Assembly (NCBI GenBank): GCA_022796795.1
Contig: JAAWJI010000031.1
Coordinates: 1-48,416, forward strand
Origin: Lachnospiraceae bacterium
GTDB lineage: Bacteria; Bacillota; Clostridia; Lachnospirales; Lachnospiraceae
Direction of reading: 5' to 3'
DNA length: 48,416 bases
This document shows positions 25,226 to 34,067 of this stretch, one piece after another. Both the position numbers and the translations under genes were made by a program. The notes beneath the pieces were generated by a model. The model did not search any database and was not told where the DNA came from. It saw only the letters and a list, made by a program, of their open reading frames with translations. Within the stretch, counting starts at the first letter, position 1. Every line of letters begins with the position of its first letter.

Positions 25226-26578
25226 TTACCCGATTATGATTTTACTCTCCGCACAGGAGCTGTTTGCCGTGGGCGTGCGGCTGTTAAAGGCCAGGGCCAG
25301 GGTAATGGGACCGATCCGTCCCAGGTACATGGCAAGGGACACGATAAGCTTTCCCGCCGCGTTTAGGGAGCCGGTAAGGCCCCGGGAAAGTCCTACGGTT
25401 GCCACTGCGGAGGTCATTTCATATAGAGTGTCTAAAAAGCCGCTGTTCTGGACAGCCAGCAGAGCCAGTGTCAGCACAAACAGAGCGGAAAAGCTAAAGG
25501 TAATAATGGCAATGCATCTTCGAATGGTTTCGTCCGCGATTCTTCTGTGCAGGATGGTCACATCCTTTTTCCCACGGATATTTGCCAGCATAGAGGCCAG
25601 CAGCAGGACAAAAGTGACGGTCTTGACGCCGCCTGCCGTTCCCGCCGGGGAGCCTCCGATGAACATGAGAAGCAGATAGACGAGACAGGATGCAGGGCGG
25701 AAATATTCCTGGGAAATGGTGGCAAAGCCTGCTGTGCGCAGAGTCACGGACTGGAACAGAGCAGCCAAAAACCGGTCCGGAAGACTTAAGGCTCCCAGAG
25801 TATCCGGATTTTCCCATTCCAGAATCAGGGTCAAAAGCATGCCTCCCAGGATTAAGGACAAGGTGGCCACAAGCACCAGCTTGGTGTGAAGATTCATCTT
25901 ACGGCGGCAGGCGCCTCTTTTGGCGCGCAGCCGGGCGGAGACATTTCTGGCGATCTCCCAGTAGACGGGAAAGCCCAGTCCGCTGACAAAGATGAGAAAT
26001 ACTGTGGTAAGATTTAAAATCACGTTGCCGGTATAATCGCAAAAGCTGTTGCCACCCAATAGATCAATACCGGCATTGCAAAAGGCGGATACAGCGTGAA
26101 AAATACTGTACCAGATTCCCTTTGCTCCGTATTGGGGGATGAACACAAAGGCATAGCCTAGAGCTCCCAGGGCTTCCAGGCACAGAGTTACCTTTACAAT
26201 CCGTTTGGTCAGGCGAACCAGGCCGGAAAGGGTATCCAGATTGTAGGCGCTTTGAAGCAGCATACGATCAGACAGGGTGATTCTGCGGTGAAGCATACAG
26301 AGGACCAGGGTGGTAAAGGTCACTACGCCCAGACCGCCGAACTGGATCAAAAGCAGGAGAACAGCCTGGCCGAAGGGAGAGAAGGTCTGCCCCACATTCA
26401 CGGTGGAAAGGCCTGTGACGCAGATACTGGACATAGCCACAAACCAGGCGTCAAAGAAATCTATGGACTGGCCAGGCTTTAGGCTGATGGGAAGCAAGAG
26501 ACATGCGGTTCCCAAGGCCGCCCCCAGGAAAAAGCCCAGCATAATAATTCTGGTAGTGGTAAAACGATGTCTTTTCAT
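25226..26578 (-). CDS. ktrB: Potassium uptake channel subunit KtrB/TrkH
   Basis: This 450-residue membrane protein has the repeated M1-P-M2 layout of the Trk/Ktr/HKT family. Selectivity loops are visible as SSICVTGLSTVNVG, SAFCNAGIDLLGG, RTAGFATISQ and SAVATVGLSRGL, each with the conserved Gly. The start ATG 26578 (MKRHRF) has GAGGT 8 bases upstream; the longer upstream reading covers the promoter. Paired with ktrA downstream. The divergent AraC gene shares the promoter region. Confidence 0.92.
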   Translation of the reverse strand: MKRHRFTTTRIIMLGFFLGAALGTACLLLPISLKPGQSIDFFDAWFVAMSSICVTGLSTVNVGQTFSPFGQAVLLLLIQFGGLGVVTFTTLVLCMLHRRITLSDRMLLQSAYNLDTLSGLVRLTKRIVKVTLCLEALGALGYAFVFIPQYGAKGIWYSIFHAVSAFCNAGIDLLGGNSFCDYTGNVILNLTTVFLIFVSGLGFPVYWEIARNVSARLRAKRGACRRKMNLHTKLVLVATLSLILGGMLLTLILEWENPDTLGALSLPDRFLAALFQSVTLRTAGFATISQEYFRPASCLVYLLLMFIGGSPAGTAGGVKTVTFVLLLASMLANIRGKKDVTILHRRIADETIRRCIAIITFSFSALFVLTLALLAVQNSGFLDTLYEMTSAVATVGLSRGLTGSLNAAGKLIVSLAMYLGRIGPITLALAFNSRTPTANSSCAESKIIIG

Positions 26579-26654
26579 TAATATAACCTCAGATTGCATA
26601 CGATAAAAAGTAATACGGCCTGCAGCCGGCAAAGGCGCGGACTGCTTTGTAAGC

Positions 26655-26683
26655 ATTATACATCAGCTGGGGGGAGATGACAA
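26655..26683 (-). promoter_or_regulatory. Promoter of ktrB
   Basis: On the minus strand TTGTCA (26678-26683), a 17-base spacer and TATAAT (26655-26660). Its -35 overlaps the -35 of the divergent promoter at 26677-26705. Confidence 0.75.
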
Positions 26684-26705
26684 GCCTGGAGGAACATGCT
26701 ACAAT
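26677..26705 (+). promoter_or_regulatory. Promoter of the AraC-type regulator
   Basis: ATGACA (26677-26682), a 17-base spacer and TACAAT (26700-26705), 48 bases before the start. The two divergent promoters share their -35 bases, so they should compete. Confidence 0.65.
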
Positions 26706-26752
26706 GATTCTATAAGAATGGGATAGGAACCAGAGTTTTGGGAGAATACAAG

Positions 26753-27733
26753 ATGAATACAAATTTGTACGATTATTTCAGCCGTATTTCTTGTGAGGAG
26801 CAGGCCATTCTGGACGGAAACTCCAGTGTTCAGCGGCAGATCTATACAGATGCCAAGGATTTTGTCATTGACAGCCGAAAGCTTCTGCGAAAGGGAAAGC
26901 TGATTTCTGCCCGTCATCACACCAGGTTTGTGCACTTTCCCATGCACAGGCATAATTATGTGGAGATTATCTACATGTTCCGGGGACATACCACCCATAT
27001 CCTGGGAAACGGAGAGCAGGTGGTGCTGGAGCAGGGGGATCTGCTGTTTTTGAATCAGAATGTGGAGCATGAGATTTTGCCGGCGGATAAAGAGGACATT
27101 GCCGTGAATTTTATTGTGCTGCCAGAGTTTTTTGATACGGCCTTTCGGATGCTGGAGGATAAGAATCTGATGTGGGATTTCCTGGTGGATATTCTGACAG
27201 GAAGCAGCGAACGGGCCTTTTATCTCTATTTTCAGACCATGGATGAGCTTCCCGTACAAAATCTTCTGGAAAATATGCTTTGGGCCATGGTTCACGAGCG
27301 GGAGAACCGGAGAAACATTGATCAGACCACCATGGGCCTTTTGTTCCTGCATCTGGTGAATCTGTGCGGCAATATTCGTTACGGCTCCAGCAATCCCTAC
27401 GAGCAGGAATGTGTGGCCCGGATTCTTTCTTATATAGAGGCCGGATACCGGACAGCTTCTCTGGAGGAGCTGTGCGGAGAGTTGAACCAGAAGCCCTCTT
27501 CCTTAAGCAAATTTATCAGCAAGCATACAGGAAGTACTTTTAAGGAGCTTCTTTTGGCCAAGCGGATGAATCAGGCGGCCTATCTCTTAAGTACCACCGG
27601 GCTTTCCGTGGCGGATATCATTGTGGCGGTGGGTTACGACAACACCAGCTATTTCTACCGGGTATTTCGGGAGCGCTTTGGCATGACGCCTAAGGAGTAC
27701 CGGGAGTCTGTCCGCAATGTGACAGAGGGATAA
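26753..27733 (+). CDS. AraC family transcriptional regulator
   Basis: This 326-residue regulator has an N-terminal cupin (HFPMHRHNYVEIIYMFRG, then LEQGDLLFLNQNVEHEI, about residues 60-115) that would bind a sugar. A C-terminal double helix-turn-helix (about 228-325) has TASLEELCGELNQKPSSLSK and LSVADIIVAVGYDNTSYFYR, and ends in FGMTPKEYR. ATG 26753 follows GGGAG. It precedes the rhaB gene set on the same strand, so it most likely controls that set, as RhaS/RhaR do in enteric bacteria. The rhaB promoter region has a weak -35, as expected for an activated promoter. Confidence 0.88.
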   Translation: MNTNLYDYFSRISCEEQAILDGNSSVQRQIYTDAKDFVIDSRKLLRKGKLISARHHTRFVHFPMHRHNYVEIIYMFRGHTTHILGNGEQVVLEQGDLLFLNQNVEHEILPADKEDIAVNFIVLPEFFDTAFRMLEDKNLMWDFLVDILTGSSERAFYLYFQTMDELPVQNLLENMLWAMVHERENRRNIDQTTMGLLFLHLVNLCGNIRYGSSNPYEQECVARILSYIEAGYRTASLEELCGELNQKPSSLSKFISKHTGSTFKELLLAKRMNQAAYLLSTTGLSVADIIVAVGYDNTSYFYRVFRERFGMTPKEYRESVRNVTEG

Positions 27734-27814
27734 GGAAAGAGCGCCTTTGCACAACGCCGGGGAACAGGGAGACAGGGAATAGCCCTGGGAGATGGAAACC
27801 AGATAGAGTTGGAA

Positions 27815-27856
27815 AATAAGGACGGTATTTTAAAAAAATGGCGTCCTTATTTTTTT
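27815..27856 (+). terminator. Terminator after AraC gene
   Basis: Stem AATAAGGACG (27815-27824) with CGTCCTTATT (27842-27851), then seven T. It separates the regulator from rhaB, so rhaB needs its own promoter; TACAAT at 27870-27875 is the only good -10 and has no clear -35. Confidence 0.85.
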
Positions 27857-27898
27857 GCGCCTTTTTTTCTACAATGAGATTCAGAAAGGGGGTTCAAT

Positions 27899-29317
27899 AT
27901 GAAAGAGTACTATTTAGCGGTAGATATCGGCGCTTCCAGTGGACGCCATATTCTGGGATGGAAGGAGAAGGGGCAGCTAAAGACCCAGGAGGTGTACCGG
28001 TTTGAGAATAGCCTGGAAAATAGAGACGGCTATCTTTGCTGGGACACGGAAAAACTCTTTGCGTTCATTCTGGAGGGCATGAGACGCTGCAAGGAAATGG
28101 GAAAGATTCCTGTAAGTATGGGAATTGATACCTGGGCGGTAGATTTTGTGCTTTTGGATGAGCAGAATCAGGTGCTGGGGCAGACCGTAGGCTATCGGGA
28201 CAAGCGGACGGAGGGCATGGACCGCAGGGTGTGGCAGCGGGTGCCGCCGGAGGAGCTCTATGAGCGCACTGGTATCCAAAAGCAGATGTTCAATTCCATC
28301 TATCAGCTGGAGGCTATCCGGAAGCAGCAGCCAAAGAACCTGGAAAAGGCCAGGAACTTTCTCCTGTTCCCTGATTATTTTCACTATCTTCTCACCGGAG
28401 TCATGGCCTGCGAGTATACAAACGCCACTACCACCCAGCTGGTAAGCCCATCAGACAAGGACTGGGACCGGGAGCTCTTGGAGAAGCTTGGGTATCCGAA
28501 GAAGATTTTCCCCAAGATCTTAAAGGCGGGTACGCCTCTGGGAGATCTCCGGCCAGAGATCCAGGAGGCGGTGGGCTTTAACTGCCAGGTAACCCTGCCG
28601 GCCACCCACGATACGGGATCCGCGGTGGTGGCGGTTCCAGCCCTGGAAGAGGATTTTCTGTACATAAGCTCCGGCACCTGGTCTCTCATGGGAACAGAAT
28701 GTGAGGAAGCCCTGGTAAACCGGGAAAGCAGAGAGGCCAATTTCACAAATGAAGGCGGTTATGGGTACCGGTTTCGCTACCAGAAAAATATTATGGGTCT
28801 CTGGATGATCCAGTCCGTGAAAAGGGAGCTTGAAAACCGCTACGGATTTGAAGAATTGTGCCGGATGGCGGAAGAGAAAAAGGATTTTCCCTCCCGCGTG
28901 GAAGTAAATGACGGGCGCTTTCTGTCGCCGGACAGTATGACTGCGGAGATCCAGGCAGCCTGCAGGGAAAAGGATATGCCGGCTCCGGGAACGCCTGGGG
29001 AGTTGGCGGCTGTGATTTACCAGAGCCTTGCGGACTGCTACGCAGCTACGGCCCGGGAGATTGAGGAGCTGACGGGAAAGAGCTACCCGTGCATTTATAT
29101 TGTGGGCGGGGGCTCCAACGCCAGATATCTGAACCAGCTTACGGCGGACCGCTCCGGGAAGGCGGTCTTTGCAGGACCTGGAGAGGGCACGGCCATGGGA
29201 AATCTGGCCGTACAGATGCTATCCCTAGAGACCTTTTGGACTGTGGACGAGGCCCGGCAGTGCATCTTCCATTCCTTCCCGGTGGAGCAGTATGTGCCAG
29301 GATGTGAGAATCCGTAA
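27899..29317 (+). CDS. rhaB: Rhamnulokinase
   Basis: This 472-residue FGGY-family kinase phosphorylates L-rhamnulose at O1. AVDIGASSGRHILG opens the first ATPase lobe, GIDTWAVDFVLLD is the conserved RhaB block, ATHDTGSAVVAVPA contains the catalytic Asp, and IVGGGSNARYLNQL closes the nucleotide site. Its length is right for RhaB. The neighbours are an isomerase and a class II aldolase, so the three cover a full route from sugar to lactaldehyde and DHAP. Kinases of this type also accept fuculose. Confidence 0.9.
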   Translation: MKEYYLAVDIGASSGRHILGWKEKGQLKTQEVYRFENSLENRDGYLCWDTEKLFAFILEGMRRCKEMGKIPVSMGIDTWAVDFVLLDEQNQVLGQTVGYRDKRTEGMDRRVWQRVPPEELYERTGIQKQMFNSIYQLEAIRKQQPKNLEKARNFLLFPDYFHYLLTGVMACEYTNATTTQLVSPSDKDWDRELLEKLGYPKKIFPKILKAGTPLGDLRPEIQEAVGFNCQVTLPATHDTGSAVVAVPALEEDFLYISSGTWSLMGTECEEALVNRESREANFTNEGGYGYRFRYQKNIMGLWMIQSVKRELENRYGFEELCRMAEEKKDFPSRVEVNDGRFLSPDSMTAEIQAACREKDMPAPGTPGELAAVIYQSLADCYAATAREIEELTGKSYPCIYIVGGGSNARYLNQLTADRSGKAVFAGPGEGTAMGNLAVQMLSLETFWTVDEARQCIFHSFPVEQYVPGCENP

Positions 29318-29365
29318 CACGGAAACATGACAAAACCTAATCGAAAATAAGGTAAGGAGGTTTTT

Positions 29366-30787
29366 ATGTTAGTAAACACAAGAGCAAGAGTGGGTGTGTT
29401 TTCCATTGCTTTAGGCGCTTATTTGCCCCAGTTTCCCTCCCTGGAGTCAGAGTTTAAGGCCCAGTATGAGGCGTTTAAGAAGACTTTGCCGGACACGGTG
29501 GAGGTAATCGACGGCGGTCTTGTCACCACCAAGGAGCTGTCCATGGCAGCAGGGGATAAATTCCGGGCGGCGGATGTGGATCTGGTGATTCTCCAGCTTT
29601 TAACCTACGCCACATCCTACAATATGCTGCCTGCGGTACGGGATCTCCATGTGCCTGTGGTGCTGGTAAATGTGCAAAAGCTGAGGGCTCCGGATTATGC
29701 CAACACGGATACGCCCAAGTGGCTGGGAGAGCTTTATGCCTGCGGCGCAGTGGGGGAGATGGCGGCGGACCTGGAGCGGGCGGGAAAGTGCTATGCGGTG
29801 ATTACCGGCGTGGCGGAGGGAGGAGATCCCTATGTGCAGGCAGAGCTTGACAGCTGGTGCCGGGCCGCCCAGGTCCGGCGACGCTTTCGGGACACCAATC
29901 TGGCCCAGATTGGAAGACCCTACCCGGGTATGATGGATCTCTATATTGACGAGGCCAATCTCTACAACAGAATGTGGCTCTATACCAAGCAGTTTGACTG
30001 GGAAAAGATGTGGGCCATTGCGGATCCTGTCACAGACCAGGAGCTTATAGAGGCCAGGGCCCGGGACATTCTGGATACCTTTGATATGGAGGGCGGCGGT
30101 ACGGTGGAAAAGGTTTGGGATATGGCCAGGTATGTGGCTGCCTTTGAGGAATGGGTAAGGGAGGAGAAGATCGGTTTTGTGGCTTCCCATTATGACGGAT
30201 TCGCCCGGGGGATTGGGGGAAAGCTGGACAGTATGCTCATCCCTGCCTTTTCCATGCTGATCAAGCAGGGAACAGCCTGTGCGGTAGAGGGGGATATTAA
30301 GGTTGCCATGGCTATGTCCATCCTAAAGACCATTGGGGGCACGGGACAGCTCTCGGAGATGTACTCCATAGATTTTCACGAGGATATCTGTATTATCGGG
30401 CATTCCGGATCAGGAGACGCGGATATTTCTCAAAGCAGAAAGCCTACCATGAAAATCGTTCCCATTTTCCACGGAAAGACGGGAGGCGGTTATCTGACCC
30501 AGTTTTATCCCCCCACAGGGCCAGTAACTTATCTGGGAATCACCCAGGATGGGGACGGCAACTTTAAGTTTGTAGCTGCGGAGGGCGTCAATGAGGAAGG
30601 GCCCATTTTTCTCTTCGGGGATACGAATATGAGAACCCGCTTCTCTATAGGAGCCAGGGAGTTTTGCAATCAGTGGAGCCAGGCAGGCCCCACGCATCAC
30701 ATGGCCGCGGCCTGTGGGCGTCATGTGGACACAATTTTGAAGGTGGCCAAGATCTTTAACGTTTCTGTGGATGTGATTTGCAGATAA
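29366..30787 (+). CDS. L-fucose/L-arabinose-type isomerase family protein
   Basis: This 473-residue protein has the three-layer layout of arabinose/fucose isomerases, not the TIM barrel of RhaA. The four metal ligands appear in order: Glu in CAVEGDIKVAMAMSIL, Glu in IDFHEDICI, His in IIGHSGSGDAD and His in GPTHHMAAACG. The N-terminal half (VGVFSIALGAYLPQFPSLES, VILQLLTYATSYNMLPAVRD) is the substrate and subunit-contact part. The likely reaction is an aldose to ketose step feeding rhaB. Whether rhamnose, fucose or another deoxysugar is the substrate cannot be read from sequence. AAGGAGG precedes the start. Confidence 0.8.
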   Translation: MLVNTRARVGVFSIALGAYLPQFPSLESEFKAQYEAFKKTLPDTVEVIDGGLVTTKELSMAAGDKFRAADVDLVILQLLTYATSYNMLPAVRDLHVPVVLVNVQKLRAPDYANTDTPKWLGELYACGAVGEMAADLERAGKCYAVITGVAEGGDPYVQAELDSWCRAAQVRRRFRDTNLAQIGRPYPGMMDLYIDEANLYNRMWLYTKQFDWEKMWAIADPVTDQELIEARARDILDTFDMEGGGTVEKVWDMARYVAAFEEWVREEKIGFVASHYDGFARGIGGKLDSMLIPAFSMLIKQGTACAVEGDIKVAMAMSILKTIGGTGQLSEMYSIDFHEDICIIGHSGSGDADISQSRKPTMKIVPIFHGKTGGGYLTQFYPPTGPVTYLGITQDGDGNFKFVAAEGVNEEGPIFLFGDTNMRTRFSIGAREFCNQWSQAGPTHHMAAACGRHVDTILKVAKIFNVSVDVICR

Positions 30788-30803
30788 GGAGGATAAAATT
30801 ACC

Positions 30804-31907
30804 ATGGATTTACAGAATTTAGTAGAAATGTCCAACCGATATGGCAGCAATCCCGATTACGTGCTGGCCGGAGGCGGAAATACCTCGGTAAAGGACGACG
30901 AGACTCTTTATGTGAAATGCTCCGGCACATGCCTGGCAGATATTACGGCCCAGGGCTTTGTAGCTATGGATAAAAATGCCCTGCAGGTTTTGATGGAAAA
31001 GTCTTATCCGGAGGGAGACGCAGAGCGTGAGGCGGAATTTCTGAAAGATGTCATGGCGGCCCGGACAGATCCGGATCCCGGGAAGCGGCCCAGCGTGGAG
31101 GCCCTGCTCCACAGCCTGTTCCCTCAAAAATACGTACTGCACGTGCATCCGGCCTTGATCAATGGGCTTACCTGCGGCCAGGGGGGAGGAGAGAAAGCTT
31201 ACGCTCTGCTGGGAAACGACGTGCTGTGGATTCCTCTCTGTCGTCCGGGCTACACCCTGGGCAAGCTTTGCTTTGAGGCCATGGCAGAGTACGAGAGGAA
31301 GCAAAGGAGAAAGGCTCAAATCCTGCTGCTCCAGAATCATGGTATCTTTGTGGCAGGGGATACCCTGGAGGAAATCGACCGGCTGTTTGCCCTGGTGGAG
31401 AACCGGCTCAAGTCTGCGGTGACGAGATGGTCGGATATGGCGGCCATGAAACAGACAGACGCCCTGAGAACCTGGGAGACAGCCCTGGAATTAAGCGCGG
31501 CTCTGGGAGTTCCGGCAGAGCCCCTGAACGTGCGGGAAGCTTTGGCATTTACGGAAAATGAGACGGCGGCGGAGCCACTTTTCCAACCTTTTACCCCGGA
31601 TCACATTGTATACTGCGGGCCCTTTCCCCTGTATATTCGCTCTCTGGAAAAGGCAAAAGAGGAGTACCAAGCCTTTGAGGCAGAGCAGGGCTTCCTGCCC
31701 AAGGTTCTGCTGGTAGAGGGTGCGGGAGCTTTTCTGGCTGATCCCTCTCTGGAATCCAGAAAAAAAGCCAAGCTTCTTTTGGCGGACGCTATGAAGGTAG
31801 CCGTCTATGCGGAAAGCTTCGGCGGAGCTTATCCCATGACAGAGGAGCTGACCCAGTTTATTCTCCACTGGGAGGCGGAATCTTACCGCAAAAAGCAGAG
31901 CGCATAG
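30804..31907 (+). CDS. Class II aldolase (rhamnulose/fuculose-1-phosphate aldolase-like)
   Basis: This 367-residue protein has an N-terminal class II aldolase/adducin domain (about 1-230). YVLHVHPALINGLTC supplies two zinc His and LLQNHGIFVAGD the third. GGGNTSVKDDETLYVKCSG is the phosphate-binding region. It resembles the aldolase half of the long bifunctional RhaE/RhaD-type enzymes but lacks the dehydrogenase half; about 130 C-terminal residues are unassigned. It would split ketose 1-phosphate into DHAP and lactaldehyde. It starts 17 bases after the isomerase and ends the transcript. Confidence 0.82.
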   Translation: MDLQNLVEMSNRYGSNPDYVLAGGGNTSVKDDETLYVKCSGTCLADITAQGFVAMDKNALQVLMEKSYPEGDAEREAEFLKDVMAARTDPDPGKRPSVEALLHSLFPQKYVLHVHPALINGLTCGQGGGEKAYALLGNDVLWIPLCRPGYTLGKLCFEAMAEYERKQRRKAQILLLQNHGIFVAGDTLEEIDRLFALVENRLKSAVTRWSDMAAMKQTDALRTWETALELSAALGVPAEPLNVREALAFTENETAAEPLFQPFTPDHIVYCGPFPLYIRSLEKAKEEYQAFEAEQGFLPKVLLVEGAGAFLADPSLESRKKAKLLLADAMKVAVYAESFGGAYPMTEELTQFILHWEAESYRKKQSA

Positions 31908-32000
31908 AAAGAAAGAGCAGTGTGAAAAGATAGGCTGTGCCCACAGAGCTTGTAGATTAGGACAGGGATATATGGATATTCCCGACAAAGAAAATGAAAA

Positions 32001-32052
32001 CCTGATATAAGTTTGAAGTAAAAATCACATACTTGTATCAGGATTTCTTTTT
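32001..32052 (+). terminator. Terminator of the deoxysugar operon
   Basis: Stem CCTGATA-AAGT with ACTT-TATCAGG (32001-32042), followed by ATTTCTTTTT. Confidence 0.7.
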
Positions 32053-32128
32053 CGCTAAAATGAATAATATTCATAATAGACCGGAAAAAATTGTGGAAAG
32101 TGCATAAAATAATAGAGGAAATATGGAT

Positions 32129-32170
32129 TTGACACGGGAAAAATTAGAATATATAATGAAAACGTATTCA
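32129..32170 (+). promoter_or_regulatory. Promoter and LacI/cre-like operator of the ABC operon
   Basis: TTGACA (32129-32134), a 17-base spacer and TATAAT (32152-32157) are perfect. TGAAAACGTATTCA at 32157-32170 overlaps the start point. It is a near palindrome with TGAA...TTCA arms around ACGT and is close to the cre/LacI-family pattern (one mismatch to TGWAANCGNTNWCA). Either CcpA or the LacI regulator at 37076-38080 could bind here. Confidence 0.7.
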
Positions 32171-32190
32171 TTAAGAAAGGGAGGAAAGGT

Positions 32191-33069
32191 ATGGAAAGGA
32201 CAAGAGTTAGAAGGTCTGAATTTTGGATGGGCTGTGGGTTTCTGGCCCCTGCGCTGATAATCATCTGTTGTTTTACTGTGATTCCGATTATAACAGCTAT
32301 TTACACCAGCTTTCACGCCACCAACTATGCGGTGGTGGGAGAGTATGTGGGACTGAAAAACTATATTTCGGTTTTGGGAAAATCCGTGGGGTGGCTCAAT
32401 ATTCTCAATTCCATAGAGTACGTGGGTCTGTCTCTTCTTCTGGCAGTTCCCCTGGGAGTTGGAATCGGGAGCCTGTTGAACCGGAAAATCAGGGGAATCG
32501 CAGCGCTTCGAACACTGATTATTATTCCGTGGATTTTGTCACAGACCGTAACGGCTCTGCTTTGGAAGTGGCTTCTCAATGGAAATTATGGTTTGGTCAC
32601 CTACTGGGTCTATGAGCTTACCGGCAGCAAGATTGATCTTTTCAGCAATGTTTGGACTGCAAAGTTTTTGGTGGTGGTGGCAAATGTGTGGAATTCTCTT
32701 CCTATTATTATTATCCTCACCATTGCGGCCCTGCAGACCATTTCCCCTGAGCTGATCGAGGCGGCCAAGGTGGATGGGGCTGGCAGGGGAAAGATTTACA
32801 AGAGTATTGTCCTTCCTCTGATTCGTCCAACGATCGGCACGGCTATTGTGATGCAGAGTATTGAGTATTTTAATATGGTGACGCTGCTCTATGTGCTTAC
32901 ATCCGGCGGTCCCTTTAACCAGACCCAGACGTTGAGCCTGGCGGCCTACCAGAATGGATTTGATTACTGGCATATGGATGTGGCGGCAGCCTATAGTATC
33001 GTTATATTTTTGCTTAATATTGTGTTCAGTCTCTTCTATGTGAGAATCTTAAAGGGAAATGATAACTGA
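32191..33069 (+). CDS. Sugar ABC transporter permease (MalF/UgpA type)
   Basis: This 292-residue inner-membrane protein has about six helices. The EAA loop that docks on the ATPase reads ELIEAAKVDGAGRGKIYKSI with LPLIRPTI after it. It forms a channel with the next gene product to import a sugar or oligosaccharide. The start ATG follows AAAGGGAGG. The stop lies 16 bases before the start of the second permease. No ATPase gene is present in the operon; Bacillota carbohydrate ABC systems usually borrow a shared MsmK-type ATPase. Confidence 0.9.
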   Translation: MERTRVRRSEFWMGCGFLAPALIIICCFTVIPIITAIYTSFHATNYAVVGEYVGLKNYISVLGKSVGWLNILNSIEYVGLSLLLAVPLGVGIGSLLNRKIRGIAALRTLIIIPWILSQTVTALLWKWLLNGNYGLVTYWVYELTGSKIDLFSNVWTAKFLVVVANVWNSLPIIIILTIAALQTISPELIEAAKVDGAGRGKIYKSIVLPLIRPTIGTAIVMQSIEYFNMVTLLYVLTSGGPFNQTQTLSLAAYQNGFDYWHMDVAAAYSIVIFLLNIVFSLFYVRILKGNDN

Positions 33070-33085
33070 GGAAGGAGATGACAAG

Positions 33086-33934
33086 ATGAAAGAAAAAGGA
33101 CAACTGGGAAAAACTCCCATTTTAGATGCGCTTACTGTTCTGGCTCTGCTGGCCGCAGCTTTGGCAGCCCTGTTTCCGGTTCTTTGGGGATTATCCACTT
33201 CCCTGAAAAGCGACGGGGAGGTGACCAGCTTTCCGCCTCATATTTTTCCATCCCACATGAACCTGGATAATTATGTGTCGGTATTTACCCAGTCTGATTT
33301 TATGATCTATATGAGAAACAGTATTTTTATCACGGTTGTGGGGGTGATCCTGGCTACGTTGATTGCGGCTCACGCTGCCTATGCCCTGACTTTTTTTGAG
33401 CTGAAGATCAACAAGATATTATCCTTCTTTATCCTCATGACAAGTATGGTGCCGCCAGTGGCTCTTCTGGTGCCCCTGTATATGATGGGGGTGAAGCTGC
33501 ATCTATATAATACCCGGATTATGATTCTGCTGGTGTACATTGCCTGGAGGACCCCGGTTTTGACCTGGATTATGCAGGGATTCTTCTCCAAACTACCCAA
33601 AGAGATTCTTGAGGCGGGAATCATTGACGGATGTTCTAAGGCAAAGAGCTTTTATCGTCTGATTCTGCCCATTTCCCAGCCGGGAATCGTGTCGGCAGCC
33701 CTGCTGTCCGCAGTGTATATCTGGAACGATTATCTGGTTTCCAGCTCTTTTATTACTTCCAATGAGCTGAAGATGCTGTCTGTGGGGCTGTATCAGTATA
33801 TTACCCAGTACGGCATCAAATGGGGGCTCCTTATGGCCGCGGTTATGGTGTCCATTATCCCCATGATCCTTTTGTTTGTCTGTCTCCAGTCAAAATTTGT
33901 GGACGGAATGGCGGCCGGGGCAGTGAAGGGATGA
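33086..33934 (+). CDS. Sugar ABC transporter permease (MalG/UgpE type)
   Basis: This 282-residue partner of the previous permease has six helices and the EAA loop KEILEAGIIDGCSKAKSFYR followed by LILPISQPG. An N-terminal periplasmic-type loop reads SLKSDGEVTSFPPHIFPS, typical of MalG-type subunits. ATG 33086 (MKEKGQ) is chosen over 33059 because GGAGATGACAAG lies directly upstream. It is followed 133 bases later by the binding protein gene, an arrangement with the receptor last. Confidence 0.9.
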   Translation: MKEKGQLGKTPILDALTVLALLAAALAALFPVLWGLSTSLKSDGEVTSFPPHIFPSHMNLDNYVSVFTQSDFMIYMRNSIFITVVGVILATLIAAHAAYALTFFELKINKILSFFILMTSMVPPVALLVPLYMMGVKLHLYNTRIMILLVYIAWRTPVLTWIMQGFFSKLPKEILEAGIIDGCSKAKSFYRLILPISQPGIVSAALLSAVYIWNDYLVSSSFITSNELKMLSVGLYQYITQYGIKWGLLMAAVMVSIIPMILLFVCLQSKFVDGMAAGAVKG

Positions 33935-34067
33935 GAGACTGTAAGAGAACAGGGAATATGACCAGGGAACTGCCGGGGAGATCCTTTCCGGAGAACAAGG
34001 CGCAGTGGGAATCCTGGGGCAGGGTCTGGTGATATAGAAAGAAAAACAAAATCTAGGAGGAATGACA

